From positions 1 through 13,507 of the forward strand of contig VBKY01000216.1 of NCBI GenBank assembly GCA_005879255.1: a stretch of 13,507 bases of DNA, read 5' to 3'. The DNA comes from Deltaproteobacteria bacterium. Its GTDB lineage: Bacteria; Desulfobacterota_B; Binatia; UBA9968. Of the stretch, positions 12,922 through 13,507 are shown piece by piece. How positions within the stretch are numbered: position 1 is the stretch's first letter; the number at the start of each line of letters is the position of its first letter. The translations under genes were made by a program, and so were the position numbers. Under the pieces are notes generated by a model. That model saw nothing but the letters and a program-made list of their open reading frames with translations, was not told the origin of the DNA and did not search any database.

Positions 12922-13507
12922 ATGCACGACGATGACGATCATTCCGATGGATTTGATCTCGGTTCCGTCGATGAGGGATCGAGCGAAGAAATCGAGGGCC
13001 TCGAGCGCTTCACACTCAATAGCGTAGGCATCGATATCGGCTCCTCCACGACGCACGTCATCTTCTCCCGCTTGGTGCTTAGGCGGCAGGGTGTCACTCT
13101 GTCGGCACGTTATGTGGTCACCAATCGCGAAGTCCTCTACCGCTCGCCGATTCTGCTCACGCCGTACCTGACCGCGACCTTGATTGACACGGATCAAGTC
13201 AAGAAGTTCATCGAGCGCTCCTACAGAGAGGCAGGGTTCGAGCCTGGGGATATTGATACTGGGGCAGCGGTCATTACGGGCGAGGCCCTAAAAAAGGAGA
13301 ACTCCCGTCCCATCCTGGAGTACTTCTCCAGGGAGTCAGGCAAGTTCATCTGTGCTTCAGCCGGACCCATGCACGAGGCGCTGCTGGCGGCCTACGGCTC
13401 CGGCGCCGTGGCGCTCTCCCAGCGTCACCGCAACGCCGTCCTAGACGTGGACATGGGCGGGGGCACGACAAAGATCTCCCTGATTCGGAGCGGCGAGATC
13501 GTGCAGA
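12922..13507 (+). CDS. eutA: EutA-like ethanolamine ammonia-lyase reactivating factor (5' part)
   Basis: The first 195 codons of an EutA-family protein; the gene runs off the window. EutA is an ATPase of the actin/Hsp70 fold that removes damaged cobalamin from ethanolamine ammonia-lyase (EutBC) so that fresh adenosylcobalamin can bind. Seen: the phosphate-1 loop SVGIDIGSSTTHVIFSRL (34-51), RSPILLTP (74-81), the block DTGAAVITGEALKKENSRP (112-130), FICASAGPMHEALLAAYGSGA (142-162) and the phosphate-2 motif VLDVDMGGGTTKISL (173-187), all in the order and spacing of enteric EutA. Unusual is an acidic N-terminal extension of about 33 residues starting MHDDDDHSDGFD. GGAGG at 12906-12910 is 11 bases before ATG 12922; no other in-frame Met precedes the conserved domain. 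Lyase genes are not in view, so the client could be EutBC or another B12 enzyme. Confidence 0.88.
   Translation, partial: MHDDDDHSDGFDLGSVDEGSSEEIEGLERFTLNSVGIDIGSSTTHVIFSRLVLRRQGVTLSARYVVTNREVLYRSPILLTPYLTATLIDTDQVKKFIERSYREAGFEPGDIDTGAAVITGEALKKENSRPILEYFSRESGKFICASAGPMHEALLAAYGSGAVALSQRHRNAVLDVDMGGGTTKISLIRSGEIVQ

Overview
The window looks like a chromosomal or metagenomic fragment from an uncultured soil- or sediment-type bacterium. It has moderately high GC, Gram-negative-style gene layout, clear AGGAG-type ribosome binding sites, and a catabolic repertoire rich in NMT1-like binding proteins, cupins, amidohydrolases and enolase-superfamily enzymes. Intergenic TTCAA/TTGGAAC-type repeats and REP-like palindromes are frequent. 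This mix recalls Deltaproteobacteria, Binatota, Rokubacteria or Tectomicrobia-like genomes, but the lineage is an inference from gene style and cannot be settled here.

Region 1 (1-4756, plus strand) is a catabolic or uptake cluster. It holds an exported NMT1/SsuA-like ABC substrate-binding protein, a muconate-lactonizing-type enolase-superfamily enzyme, an Asp/Glu/hydantoin-racemase-fold protein whose two cysteines sit off the usual catalytic positions, and an acyl-CoA synthetase. The synthetase is broken by a frameshift inside its phosphate-binding motif.

Region 2 (4809-7762, minus strand) reads VOC/extradiol-type protein, then CCoAOMT-type O-methyltransferase, then ACMSD-like amidohydrolase, then a small cupin. 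A paired-hairpin REP-like element lies between the second and third genes. The enzyme classes suggest processing of an aromatic or ring-cleavage compound; the substrate is unknown.

Region 3 (8004-9705, plus strand) carries a GlcG/HbpS-like small protein and a free-standing B12-independent methionine-synthase-like zinc methyltransferase. A large nested palindrome lies just upstream of the first gene, between it and the divergent region 2.

Region 4 (10238-13507, plus strand) follows a roughly 530-base stretch without a convincing gene. It has two tandem, closely related double-cupin genes and then the 5' part of a gene that is clearly EutA-like, the reactivase for adenosylcobalamin-dependent ethanolamine ammonia-lyase. 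No EutB/EutC lyase is visible in the window. A duplicated double-cupin beside an EutA homologue is the most intriguing combination here. The EutA-like gene runs off the 3' end, so the partner enzyme may lie just beyond. No tRNA, rRNA, CRISPR array, transposase or integrase was recognised.
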